From Candidatus Bathyarchaeota archaeon (GTDB taxonomy: Archaea > Thermoproteota > Bathyarchaeia > Bathyarchaeales > Bathycorpusculaceae), in the NCBI GenBank assembly GCA_026014705.1, contig JAOZHU010000007.1, positions 1 to 64,000 of the forward strand: DNA of 64,000 bases, in the 5' to 3' direction. The notes below the pieces were generated by a model. It was not told where the DNA came from. It saw nothing but the letters and a program-made list of their open reading frames with translations, and did no database searches. A program made the translations under genes and the position numbers. Position 1 is the stretch's first letter. Every line of letters starts with the position of its first letter. Positions 1 through 8,540 of this stretch are shown here, piece after piece.

Positions 1-789
1 CAACGCTGCAGCAACAGCGAAAACTGAAACCCAAACCTTGCGGCTCCAATTGAAGATTTTATAACCATCCAAAATCCCCACAGGAAGCAAATTAAACGCA
101 GCAATGTAAGCATTAAAAAAGGCACCTATCGCAAATATCCAAGAATAACCAGTCGGCGCAAACATCAAACCGAAAAAAACAGTCGACAACACAACATTAG
201 TAACAGGACCAGCAACAGACACTCGCCCGATTTCCCGCAGCCCAGCAGCGCCAGAAATCATAACCGCACCCGGCGAAATAATCTTAAACGGCAACAGCAT
301 AGAAAACAAAGTCAAAACCGCACCCCACAGCGTCAAGCGGAACTCAGCCCACAAACCCTGCAGTTGCGCAGTAAACTTATGCGCCAACTCATGCGCAAAA
401 AAAGACGCCGTGATAATCGCCGTCACCGCAGACAAAACAAAAGGCCAATCAGGCTGCTCCAAAGCGCCTAAGCCAAAAGACAAACCAATACCGACGACAA
501 GCAACGTGCCAACAGCCAAATGCTTAAGCTCTTTAGAACTGAAATAAATTCTGCCTTTAGTTCGCCGTGGCTGCCCAAAAGTAACCGTATACTCATAACC
601 GCTAGGCGCTTGAGGCATTGCAGCATCTTCCTGCCTTGGCGCACGAGCAAGCACCAGATTTGGGCAGTCATGGTTCTCGGGCAAACGGTGCACAGCGCAG
701 AATTGAGCATGGCAATATGGACACTGGAAAGGCAGAAAAGTTTCTTCCCCGCACTTCTGGCACCGCATACCAAACGCGCACCTTTTCAT
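1..789 (-). CDS. AN1-type zinc finger / M50 site-2-type metalloprotease, partial (C-terminus off left edge)
   Basis: Reads leftward off the window edge; 263 codons are visible. Residues 4-42 form an AN1-like zinc finger (C10, C13, C23, C26, C31, H34, H40, C42, with the HRLPENHDC signature). A membrane protease domain follows with the HELAH zinc motif at 133-137, a GPVTN segment and an LLPVGILDG segment carrying the distal Asp ligand. These are hallmarks of M50 intramembrane proteases, which cut substrates inside the bilayer. I chose the ATG at 789 because a box-A-like TATAAA lies 22-27 nt upstream (811-816), fitting a leaderless mRNA; the ATG at 768 is an alternative just before the zinc finger. 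The fusion is seen directly; the substrate is unknown. Confidence 0.85.
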   Translation of the reverse strand, partial: MKRCAFGMRCQKCGEETFLPFQCPYCHAQFCAVHRLPENHDCPNLVLARAPRQEDAAMPQAPSGYEYTVTFGQPRRTKGRIYFSSKELKHLAVGTLLVVGIGLSFGLGALEQPDWPFVLSAVTAIITASFFAHELAHKFTAQLQGLWAEFRLTLWGAVLTLFSMLLPFKIISPGAVMISGAAGLREIGRVSVAGPVTNVVLSTVFFGLMFAPTGYSWIFAIGAFFNAYIAAFNLLPVGILDGYKIFNWSRKVWVSVFAVAAAL

Positions 790-902
790 GCTAAAAGAAA
801 ACGTAACCGTTTATACGTTTCTCTCTGAAAACGCAGTGTTCTCCTCGATGTGCATTTTCCACTCAGCATTTTCTCAAGGTATGACAATGTACCCCTATTG
901 GC

Positions 903-1469
903 TCACACATAAATGATTTGTTCTGGCTTGAGCAGCAACTGCTCCGCAATAATAAAGGTAAGAGCCACCAGCAGAACGATTGTTAACAAATGCATATATC
1001 TTCTTATCCAGTTGTAGGCAATCCTACGGTAAAACCAACCAGTGGGTAAATCTTTAACTTCACCTCTTGCTATTTCCCCTTCAATTTTTCTGGTTGATCT
1101 AGCCCCATCTGCAATTAGCTCAACTCCTAGTTCCTTAAGGAGCGCCTGGATTTTCTCAACTTCTCTAAAGCGATATTGCCTAAAAAATTGGTGCTTATGT
1201 AGAGCAACAGTCATTACAAGATTCAAAGCGAGCGCAACAGCGAAAAGAATAATCCGTGTACCAATAAAAGTAGCCGTAGACAGAGCAACTAAAACTCCAG
1301 TAACTATTGTTGAAATAGAAGGTATCTGCCAAACCAAATTATCATACTGTCGAATGTCGCTCCAACATTCTCTATATTGCATAAACAAAACTTCTTTAGA
1401 GAACGCATCATACTTGCTTTTTTCCGATTCTTTAGACAAAGGTGCCCCAAATTTTGTTAACGCATTCAC
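903..1469 (-). CDS. Uncharacterised three-helix membrane protein
   Basis: 188 aa. The N-terminal third is soluble and helical. Two adjacent hydrophobic segments follow (about 49-68 and 72-90), then a charged, predicted coiled stretch (about 97-140), and a third membrane helix near 158-178. I recognise no catalytic motif. The paired-helix, soluble segment, final-helix arrangement resembles small SLATT/RipA-like membrane proteins, but that is only a resemblance in shape. It stands alone between the M50 protease and mre11-rad50, with about 110-180 bp on either side, and is probably its own transcription unit. Confidence 0.6.
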   Translation of the reverse strand: MNALTKFGAPLSKESEKSKYDAFSKEVLFMQYRECWSDIRQYDNLVWQIPSISTIVTGVLVALSTATFIGTRIILFAVALALNLVMTVALHKHQFFRQYRFREVEKIQALLKELGVELIADGARSTRKIEGEIARGEVKDLPTGWFYRRIAYNWIRRYMHLLTIVLLVALTFIIAEQLLLKPEQIIYV

Positions 1470-1649
1470 ACCCTAAAAAAATCTTCGTTCTACAGAGTAA
1501 CTGATTTTTTCAAGATACGCCAGTACATCTCGAGTTAAGCGTTGACTGCTCGCTCCTGCAAGAAACGAACTAAACGCTTAAAGCCCGTTAGACCCAAAAT
1601 CTAAATCAGATACAAGTAATTAAGTGACACAGGGAGAAAAAAAAGCAGC

Positions 1650-2855
1650 GTGAAACCGTTCAGTTTTGTCCACGCTTCAGACCTGCACCTAGGCTACGCA
1701 CAGTACGGTTTAGAAGCCAGAAGGCAAGACTTCGACAATGCCTTCGCTGAACTAGTGGACAAAACCATCGAGTTGAAACCTGACTTCATGATAATCGCAG
1801 GCGACCTTTTCCACCACGCACGACCCTCAAACACCACGCTTGAAAACACAATCCGAAGCTTCAAACGGCTGAAAGACGCGGGAATCCCAGTGTTAACTGT
1901 TGACGGCTCACACGATTCCGCGCCAAACGCGATTACGGGCACGATTTTGAACCCGCTGGACAGTGCAGGATTGATTTATTACTTGCCAAGGCATGAAGGC
2001 GCATGCTGGCGGAAAACAGGCTGCTGCTACGTTTATGGCATACCCAACTTCCGCAGTCGCCGCAAAACTGAAGAAGCATTGCCAGAGTTCATGGCGCAGA
2101 ATCCGCCAGCGCCAGATGCTTCAGTGGCGAACATTTTCGTGTTTCACATGGCTATCGATTTGCCAAGCGTTAAGCCGCCTTACATTGAAGCGGAAGCTTC
2201 GCCTGAACTCATCCCAGAAGGCTTCGATTATTATGCTGGTGGGCATGTGCATGAACGCTTTCTGGGCAAGTTTAAAAAGGGATTGCTGGCGTACAGCGGC
2301 TGCACGGAGACTGTTGGCTACGACGAAGCCAAGAACAAGAAGGGCTTCTTTTATGTTATTGTGGATGAAAAGGGCAAGATTTCCGCTGAAGCTATAGAGC
2401 TTAAGTTGCCGCGTAAGTTTGTGGTTCTTGAGCAAGAGTTTTCAGGCGTCAACGCGGCTAAAATCACGGAACGCGCTGTTCAAATGGTTAAGGATGCGGA
2501 TGAAGAGGGCACAGTGGTTATTCCCGTGCTGCGTGGCGTGTTACCTGCTGAAGCCAGCCGTGCAGAAGTCGATGTAGCGCAGATTAGAGGTGCCGCTGCG
2601 AAGGCGCTGCTTGTGCATCCGGTTGTGCTGTTGCGGGAAAGCGCGGTTTCGGAGGAAATCGTGCGTTCCATCTTCGAAAGCGAGTTCAAGGATTTGAAGA
2701 CGAAGGCTTTTGAGTATTTTCTGCAGATTTTCGCTGAAAGATACAGCCGTGAAGAAGCAGAGCGTATTGCGCGTTCCGCGCTTGGGCTGATTGAGCCGTT
2801 GATTCGGAAGCAGGAGGACAAAGTTAAGCAGATGCTGGAGGAGCTGTTGAAGTGA
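1650..2855 (+). CDS. mre11: DNA double-strand break repair nuclease Mre11
   Basis: 401 aa calcineurin-like phosphoesterase that processes DNA ends in complex with Rad50. All metal-binding motifs are present: SDLHLG (D11, H13), GDLF (D52), GSHD (H88, D89), a later FHMA and GGHVH near 196-200. Motif III reads GSHD where GNHD is usual, so the conserved Asn metal ligand appears replaced by Ser. The C-terminal capping and Rad50-binding region runs from about 250 to 401 and ends in charged helices. The start is GTG, preceded by a weak GGGAGAA. The stop overlaps the rad50 GTG start by 4 nt (GTGA), so the two are translationally coupled. Confidence 0.95.
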   Translation: MKPFSFVHASDLHLGYAQYGLEARRQDFDNAFAELVDKTIELKPDFMIIAGDLFHHARPSNTTLENTIRSFKRLKDAGIPVLTVDGSHDSAPNAITGTILNPLDSAGLIYYLPRHEGACWRKTGCCYVYGIPNFRSRRKTEEALPEFMAQNPPAPDASVANIFVFHMAIDLPSVKPPYIEAEASPELIPEGFDYYAGGHVHERFLGKFKKGLLAYSGCTETVGYDEAKNKKGFFYVIVDEKGKISAEAIELKLPRKFVVLEQEFSGVNAAKITERAVQMVKDADEEGTVVIPVLRGVLPAEASRAEVDVAQIRGAAAKALLVHPVVLLRESAVSEEIVRSIFESEFKDLKTKAFEYFLQIFAERYSREEAERIARSALGLIEPLIRKQEDKVKQMLEELLK

Positions 2856-4939
2856 AAATCGAAATTGTGCAGTTGGAGAATATTCGGTCGCATGTGAAGT
2901 CCACAGTACCTTTCACGCGTGGCTTTAACTGTCTTGTTGGCGGTTTGGGCTGCGGAAAATCCAGTATTCTTTATGCTGTGGATTTTGCTTTGTTCGGTGA
3001 GCCTCTTGGCAGAAGCTTTGAGTATTTGCTGCGTGAAGGTGCTGACGCTGGGAAAGTTACGGTGCAGTTTACGCAGAGCGGCAAAACCTACCGTTTGACT
3101 CGTGGGTTGAAACGTCGCGGAAGAGGCATAAGCCAAGATTTTGAGGAGTTGAAGCTGTTTGAGGATGAGGCGCTTTTGGCTAGTATGAAAGGTGACGCTA
3201 TTGCTGAACAGTTTAAAGCCATAACGGGTTTGGATAAGGAGCTTTACCGCGAAATCGTGTGGGTACGGCAAGAGCATTTGAAAGAGTTGTTGGATGCTGC
3301 GCCGAGGGAAAGGCAACGACGCTTAGACGAGCTGTTTGGTTTAGCGGATTATGAGATAGCGTGGAGCAACATCGCTGGGTATCAGCGCGAATACGAAGGT
3401 GAAAAAAGAGCGTATGAGAAAGACGCTGATGTTGTTGGGTTGGAGAAGTTGAGCGCCGAATATAACCAGTTGACTGGCGAGTTTGCTCTTTTAGAGGTGG
3501 AATTGCAAAGCGCTGTAGGCAGGTTGGCTGGGGCGAAAAAGGCGTTAGAGGATGCGGATGCGAAGCTGAAGCGGTTGGAGGAGAAAAGGCTTTCAGTAGA
3601 AGCGTTGAAGAGGAAGGAAGCGCAGGTGCAGGCGAACATTGCGAATGCACGGGCTGTTGCTGCGTCGCTTGTTCAGCGGATTGAAGGTAAACAGTCCATT
3701 GTGGAGAATCTGAAGCAGCGGCAAAGTTCCATAGAAGCGCAGATAAGCTCTTTCAAGAGTAGGATGGAGCAGGTTGGGGTTCCTGCGAATTTGCCTTTGG
3801 AGGCGTTGCGGCAGCAAATGGTGGCTTTTGATGACCGCGTTTCCACTTTGAAAGCGGAGCAAGAGGCTACTTTGCGGAATATTCAGGCTGACCAGAAGCG
3901 AAGTGAGTCTTTGTCTGTGGAGAGCCGTTGTCCCTTGTGCTTGCAGCCATTGGATGGGGAGTATAAGGATGGGTTGATGCGGAGGATTCAGGGAGATAAC
4001 GCGGAAAGGCAGAGGGCAATTGTGCAGTTGCGGGGTGAACTTGAGGAGCTGCAGCGGATTAAGGCGGTGGTTGCTAATGCTGTTTCGAGCTTGCAGACGC
4101 TTGCGGCGAGGGTTGAGGATTTGAAGCTTCGCTTGAGCGAAGAGGAGAGAGCGCTCAGTGAGCTTTCGCTTGAGCTTGAGGCGAAGCAGCGGTTTGAGGC
4201 TGAGTTGCATGCGCAGCTTGAGGCGGTTCAGTTTGAGGTTGGCAGGTTTGACTTGGCAGATGTTGAGGTTGCGCGTGTGCAGAGAGAGCAAGCCTTTAAG
4301 CAGTATTATCTTTTGGATTCGGATTTGCGGACTAAGGAGAACCGCAAGAAAGACTTGCTTAGGCGTTTGGATGAAGTGAAAGAGCGCATTGATCGTGCTC
4401 AGCAGAAGCTGGAGCGAATGGGGAAAATTGCCAAAACGATTGAGTTAATAGGGGGTATTCGTGACGCTTACAGGGGGATTCAGCCTAAGCTGCGAAGTGA
4501 GTTTGTGAAGGTGCTGCGGAATTTTGTGCAGCAGGTGCTTGACGGGTTGGTTGGTGAAGCGCCGTTGCTGAACGTTGTGGTTGATGAGACTTACACGCCT
4601 TATGTTAAGAGTGAAAGTGGCGGTGACCGGGAGGTTGCGAATCTTTCTGGTGGCGAACGGACTTTGTTGGCTTTTGCTTATCGCTTGGGTTTGGGGCAGT
4701 TGATTATGCAGTCGAGAACTGGGCACGGTTTGAGCTTGTTGCTGTTGGATGAACCTACGGAGAGCTTAGGCAGTGAGGATGGCTCAATTGAGCGTTTGGC
4801 TGAGGCCATTTCGCGGTTTAGGGCTATTGAGCAGATTATTGCGGTTACGCATAGTGAAGCGTTTGCGGAGAAGGCTGACCATGTTATAGTGTTGGAGAAG
4901 GAAGCGGGAGTAAGCAAGGTCTCAATTCAAAAAGAATAG
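2852..4939 (+). CDS. rad50: DNA double-strand break repair ATPase Rad50
   Basis: 695 aa SMC-like ATPase partner of Mre11. The order is Walker A (GGLGCGKSS, K36), a long coiled coil with a zinc hook CPLC near residue 360, the ABC signature LSGGERTL near 598 and Walker B LLLLDEPTESLG near 631, then the switch His in AVTHS. It is shorter than the roughly 850-900 aa of many archaeal Rad50 proteins, which implies a shorter coiled coil. The Walker A has L-G-C where N-G-A/S is typical, but the critical G-x-x-G-x-GKS residues remain. The GTG start overlaps the mre11 stop. Confidence 0.95.
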   Translation: MKIEIVQLENIRSHVKSTVPFTRGFNCLVGGLGCGKSSILYAVDFALFGEPLGRSFEYLLREGADAGKVTVQFTQSGKTYRLTRGLKRRGRGISQDFEELKLFEDEALLASMKGDAIAEQFKAITGLDKELYREIVWVRQEHLKELLDAAPRERQRRLDELFGLADYEIAWSNIAGYQREYEGEKRAYEKDADVVGLEKLSAEYNQLTGEFALLEVELQSAVGRLAGAKKALEDADAKLKRLEEKRLSVEALKRKEAQVQANIANARAVAASLVQRIEGKQSIVENLKQRQSSIEAQISSFKSRMEQVGVPANLPLEALRQQMVAFDDRVSTLKAEQEATLRNIQADQKRSESLSVESRCPLCLQPLDGEYKDGLMRRIQGDNAERQRAIVQLRGELEELQRIKAVVANAVSSLQTLAARVEDLKLRLSEEERALSELSLELEAKQRFEAELHAQLEAVQFEVGRFDLADVEVARVQREQAFKQYYLLDSDLRTKENRKKDLLRRLDEVKERIDRAQQKLERMGKIAKTIELIGGIRDAYRGIQPKLRSEFVKVLRNFVQQVLDGLVGEAPLLNVVVDETYTPYVKSESGGDREVANLSGGERTLLAFAYRLGLGQLIMQSRTGHGLSLLLLDEPTESLGSEDGSIERLAEAISRFRAIEQIIAVTHSEAFAEKADHVIVLEKEAGVSKVSIQKE

Positions 4940-4951
4940 TGAGTAAGCGCA

Positions 4952-5836
4952 CTATTGTTGTTTGACTGTGTTTGTTAGGGTGCCTATTCCTTGGATTTCT
5001 ATGCGGATTGTGTCGCCGTCTTTGAGGTATCGTGGGGGTTTCATGGCGAATCCAACTCCTGCGGGGGTGCCTGTGGCGATGATGTCGCAGGGTTCCAGTG
5101 TCATTATGCGGCTTAGGTGATGCACGATTTGGTTGACGTTGAATGCCATGTTGTGTGTGGTTGAGTTTTGGCGGAGTTCGTTGTTGACCCATGTGCGGAT
5201 TGCTAAGTTGCTTGTGTCGGTGAGTTGGTTTGCTGTTGTTACGGTTGGTCCTGTGGGTGCGAAGGTGTCGAAGCTTTTGCCGCGTGTCCATTGTCCGTCT
5301 TTGAATTGGTAGTCTCGCGCTGAGATGTCGTTGAGTATGGTGTAGCCGAAGATGTGGTTTGCGGCTTCGGATGTGGTGATGTTTTTGGCTGTTTTGCCTA
5401 TGATTATGGCGAGTTCGCCTTCGTAGTCTAGTTCGTGCACGTAGTTTGGTTTGATGATGTTTTGGTTTGGTCCGATGATGGTGGTGTGGGGTTTCATGAA
5501 GATTACGGGTTCATTTGGGACTTTGGTGTTTGCTTCGGCTGCGTGGTCGATGTAGTTTAAGCCTAGGCAGATTATTTTTGGTGGATGTGATAGTGGCGCT
5601 AGCAATGTGGCTTCGTTTAGTGGTGTGGCTAATTGTGCTGTGTTGCTGTTTTCGGCTTTGTTGAGCAGTGTTTCGGCGGTTCGCAGCGCTTTTTCGCCTT
5701 TTGCTATGAATTTTTCGATGGTTGGGGGTAGTTTTTCGTTGAAGTGCTGGGCTAATGCAGGCAGCGAGATTACGCTTTGTGCTGTTAGGATGCCGTAGTG
5801 TTCTTTGTTTTTGTGGTGGTAATGTGCGATTTTCAG
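4952..5836 (-). CDS. Fumarylacetoacetate hydrolase-fold enzyme, probable CTG start
   Basis: FAH-family C-terminal domain, with the family motif LGLNYIDHAAE, FMKP, the ELDYEGELAIIIG metal-binding segment, and TRGKSFDTF and TGTPAGVG near the end. Members are Mg-dependent hydrolases or decarboxylases of oxo-acids. The first ATG/GTG/TTG codon (TTG at 5605) would remove the N-terminal domain. The frame stays open upstream for 77 more codons that look like a normal FAH N-terminus (LKIAHYHHKNKEHYGIL), and it begins at CTG 5836 just below a stop. A TATATTAT box at 5862-5870 places transcription start about 5 nt before that CTG. At 294 aa the protein then has the usual family length. Substrate unknown. 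Confidence 0.85.
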   Translation of the reverse strand: MKIAHYHHKNKEHYGILTAQSVISLPALAQHFNEKLPPTIEKFIAKGEKALRTAETLLNKAENSNTAQLATPLNEATLLAPLSHPPKIICLGLNYIDHAAEANTKVPNEPVIFMKPHTTIIGPNQNIIKPNYVHELDYEGELAIIIGKTAKNITTSEAANHIFGYTILNDISARDYQFKDGQWTRGKSFDTFAPTGPTVTTANQLTDTSNLAIRTWVNNELRQNSTTHNMAFNVNQIVHHLSRIMTLEPCDIIATGTPAGVGFAMKPPRYLKDGDTIRIEIQGIGTLTNTVKQQ

Positions 5837-5929
5837 TCTATAGCCCCCCTATTTAAAGTTCATAATATAGAGGCACTTCGTCAGGTGGTGCAGTAGTAAC
5901 TTTGATGGAAAAGGAAGTGGGGTTGGGGT

Positions 5930-6217
5930 TTATTCTTCTTCTTCGTCGTAGAGTCGGCGTTCTTTCACTTTCAGCGTGTCTTCGGCGTCAGCTATGACTC
6001 GGTAGTATTCTTTCAGTTCTTGTTTGTGCAGGAATTTTTTGACGATTACGCGCAGGTATTTTTTGGAGACAGCTTCGCCTTCGCCTTTGACGGTTACTGT
6101 TTCGGCTTCGGTGGCTATTTCCGCGTTGGTTTTTTCTTTCAGGAAGTCGGCTAGTTCCTTGATTATTGTTTTTCCTTCGTGTTTGATTTCTGAAGCGTCA
6201 ATTTTCATTTCAACCAT
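5930..6217 (-). CDS. L22e-like ribosomal protein (eukaryote-type eL22)
   Basis: 95 aa. The second half (SKKYLRVIVKKFL, then LKEYYRVIADAEDTLKVKERRL and an acidic tail DEEEE) follows the pattern of eukaryotic eL22, in which SKRYLKYLTKKYL is followed by LRDWLRVVAN, a strand ending in RYF and an acidic tail. eL22 sits on the large subunit near the exit tunnel in eukaryotes and is absent from most archaea, although L22e-like genes have been reported from Asgard and a few other archaeal lineages. The ATG follows a clear GAGGTGA ribosome-binding site at 6224-6230. It lies just downstream of the surface-protein operon but is separated from it by about 165 bp. Alternative: a small RNA-binding protein of the same fold. 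Confidence 0.7.
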   Translation of the reverse strand: MVEMKIDASEIKHEGKTIIKELADFLKEKTNAEIATEAETVTVKGEGEAVSKKYLRVIVKKFLHKQELKEYYRVIADAEDTLKVKERRLYDEEEE

Positions 6218-6231
6218 TACTGTTCACCTCG

Positions 6232-6250
6232 ACGCGCCAAAACGGCGCGT
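6232..6250 (-). promoter_or_regulatory. Hairpin in the leader of the L22e-like gene
   Basis: A perfect 7-bp GC-rich inverted repeat (ACGCGCC and GGCGCGT, 5-nt loop) sits directly upstream of the Shine-Dalgarno GAGGTGA. A structure next to the ribosome-binding site of a ribosomal-protein gene could serve autoregulation. No function is shown. Confidence 0.4.
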
Positions 6251-6381
6251 TTACTGTGGTTTCACCGCGGCTGTATTGATAAGGTTTCCGCATCTGCCAA
6301 CGCTGATTAACCTGTGCTGTCTGCCGAAACAGCGCCCAACTTGAACCTGAAAATGAGGAAGACTCCGAGGCGGCTGTTGCC

Positions 6382-7458
6382 TTAGCCGTTGCGGTTGCGC
6401 TTCCCAAAATGCATAATGAGTAAAACCAAGCAGAGGATTACGAGTAGAACTGCAACGGCTACGACTAACGTTGATGGGAAGGGCGCTTCTGTTATAAAGG
6501 CGACAATTTCAGATTCGCCAATGTTTCCAGCCTCATCTTCAGCGTAAATCGTTAGTTTGTGGCTTCCGTTGGGTAGTCCCGTTAACGTCGCATTTTCATT
6601 TATTATGATTCGCTCTTGGTCGTCCATGCTGTAGTAGATTTGGGAAACCGATTCATCCACCGTAAAAATTAGCTGTATATCAGATGTATTATACACCTTG
6701 TTTTTCGGTGAGTGAACTAAGATTTTTGGTGCGGTTATGTCAACCGCGAAATGAGTGCCCGCAGTGACTGTGTTTATGTCAGAGTACCATCCATAAACCG
6801 TTATCGTGTGCGCTCCTTCTGCAAGTTGAGCTACCGTCGTGTTTCCAACAATGGTTACGTTTGCCTGCCCGTCCAGACTGTAACCGATGCCTGTGAGGGA
6901 ACTTGTTCTGTTCATTGTGAATGTTATTGAAATCTCAGTCGTGTTGTAGGTTCGGTTTATAGGCGATAGAATTGAGATTTCTGATTGATGGCTTGTATCC
7001 ACGCAGAAATCAACTGAAGCATGCGCAATAGCGTGTCCAATATCTAAAGCCTTGTTTTGTCCCCGCAAATAAAGACCCGCGACAACGGCGGTGATTACCA
7101 CGCGGTGGCTTCCTTCAGAAAGAGCTTTCAAGATTATTGAAAAATCCATGTTTAGCTGGACAGGCATGCCGCTATAGTACCCGGGACTGTAAACAACAGT
7201 CGGGTTGGCGTCATCTAGGCTAAACTGTATTAGCGAATAGTGCGGCTCGCTGCAAGGATTCCAGTTTCCGCTGACTGAAAATTTCAAATTAACATTATTT
7301 GTGTTATAAGTCTCGTTTGCTGGTGACTGAATAGATATTGACGGCGGAACTGCAATCGGTTCAGCAGGGATGGGATTTGCCACGGCTACATCACTTGTAT
7401 GTATTCCTAAGGTCATCACCAAAAGTGAAAGCACCAGCAATACTGCTGTTTTCTTCAT
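6382..7458 (-). CDS. Secreted Ig-like repeat protein with C-terminal membrane anchor
   Basis: 358 aa. It has an N-terminal signal peptide (MKKTAVLLVLSLLVMTLG) and three Ig-like modules, each opening with a variant of ISIxSPxNxTYNT and closing with an LxxGxHxxxxYA-type segment (about 42-150, 160-245, 245-330). It ends in the anchor PFPSTLV, a hydrophobic helix and the basic tail GKRNRNG. The modules resemble Big/Ig folds found in archaeal surface proteins. It is the last gene of the ten-gene operon; its start overlaps the upstream stop by 4 nt. Probably displayed on the cell surface; ligand unknown. Confidence 0.75.
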   Translation of the reverse strand: MKKTAVLLVLSLLVMTLGIHTSDVAVANPIPAEPIAVPPSISIQSPANETYNTNNVNLKFSVSGNWNPCSEPHYSLIQFSLDDANPTVVYSPGYYSGMPVQLNMDFSIILKALSEGSHRVVITAVVAGLYLRGQNKALDIGHAIAHASVDFCVDTSHQSEISILSPINRTYNTTEISITFTMNRTSSLTGIGYSLDGQANVTIVGNTTVAQLAEGAHTITVYGWYSDINTVTAGTHFAVDITAPKILVHSPKNKVYNTSDIQLIFTVDESVSQIYYSMDDQERIIINENATLTGLPNGSHKLTIYAEDEAGNIGESEIVAFITEAPFPSTLVVAVAVLLVILCLVLLIMHFGKRNRNG

Positions 7459-8540
7459 GACTCCTCAACTTTTTTCTTGTGCTTCCTCAAATAAACCAGC
7501 AACCCTGCAGCAGCAACTATTGCTACTGCAACTGCTATCCCGTAAACTGTTTCTTGCGGAATGTGATGCAATGGAGAAATTGGCTCTTGTGCTGCATTAG
7601 CCAAGTTCACTGTTATGTTGTGACTGCTGTGTGCATAGGTGAAAAACAGAATCCATGACTGCCCCGCTGAGTCAATTTCGTATTCGATTGGGCTTCCGTC
7701 AAAGAGCACGGTGATGCCGTGCGGGTCAAACGAGGGGTCTTTTTCGAGTGTAATGCTGACGTAGCCGCTTGTTCCGCTTGGTCCTTCAGCAGAGAAGCTC
7801 AGCACTCGAGTGGTTGAGTTGAAATTCAGCCCAGAAATGGTTGAGTTGGAAGAAAACTCGGTAATTAGGTTCCCGAAGCCTTTAACGATGAGTATAACGC
7901 TGATGCTTGTTTCAGGGTAAGTGGAATTGCCTGCCCACATGGCTCTGACCTGATAGTACCCGTGGATTGGCTTCCAGACAGCCGAAAATTTGCCGTAACC
8001 ATCAGTTTTCACTGTGGCTATGTCATGCCACACCGCTCCCTCAATGTAAGTTTTGCTTGAAAGAGACACCCAAGCGTCTGGCACCCCTGCGCCGTTATAG
8101 GTTAGGTTTCCGCTGAGGGTAACTTCTTGCCCCGTGTAGACTTCGTCGCTGCTTAAGGAAAGGTAAACAGTTACTGGCGTTTGCTGCCTTACCTCAATTT
8201 CGTATTCGCTTGTGCCTCCGTAGCCTCGGTTATCCGTGGCTGTGACACCTGCAACGTAGGTGCCTGGGCTGGCGTACCTGTGGGTTACGAGGGCGCCAGC
8301 TGCAGATGCGCCGTCGCCGAAATGCCAAACAAGCGAGACAAGCGTAGACTCGCCTTTTGCGTTCCATGTTTTTTCGAATTCTGAGGCGTCAAACATGACA
8401 ACATCGCCCACCCTCGGCGTAATCGGCGAGTAATCCCAATAGGGACTTGGATACGTTATTTGCCCATATACAACTATGCTCATGCAAGCCATGACTGAAA
8501 CTAAAACGACTAAACAGAAGGTTAAAACGGTCTTTTTCAC
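7455..8540 (-). CDS. Secreted PKD-domain protein with C-terminal membrane anchor
   Basis: 361 aa. After a signal peptide comes a PKD domain (about 30-118), recognisable by VSLVWHFGDGASAAG, THRYASPGTYVAGVTATDNRG. A second Ig-like module (about 120-220) looks like an extracellular matrix fold, with the segment GNLTYNGAGVPDAWVSLS. A third region (about 225-320) resembles the C-terminal part of the 621-aa NosD protein at 12160-14025 (both have SGLNF/LAFNxT, GPxGTxGY and HSSHxI segments). It ends in a helix and the tail VYLRKHKKK. The start overlaps the upstream gene by 4 nt. Confidence 0.8.
   Translation of the reverse strand: MKKTVLTFCLVVLVSVMACMSIVVYGQITYPSPYWDYSPITPRVGDVVMFDASEFEKTWNAKGESTLVSLVWHFGDGASAAGALVTHRYASPGTYVAGVTATDNRGYGGTSEYEIEVRQQTPVTVYLSLSSDEVYTGQEVTLSGNLTYNGAGVPDAWVSLSSKTYIEGAVWHDIATVKTDGYGKFSAVWKPIHGYYQVRAMWAGNSTYPETSISVILIVKGFGNLITEFSSNSTISGLNFNSTTRVLSFSAEGPSGTSGYVSITLEKDPSFDPHGITVLFDGSPIEYEIDSAGQSWILFFTYAHSSHNITVNLANAAQEPISPLHHIPQETVYGIAVAVAIVAAAGLLVYLRKHKKKVEES

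Noticed and set aside
1535..1581. 9-bp inverted repeat TTAAGCGTT / AACGCTTAA with a 29-nt spacer before mre11
   Set aside because: Wide spacing and no link to a start or terminator; could be chance.
6210..6407. 65-codon minus-strand frame between the L22e-like gene and the surface operon
   Set aside because: Overlaps both neighbours out of frame, and its composition looks like the shadow of the upstream gene's end.
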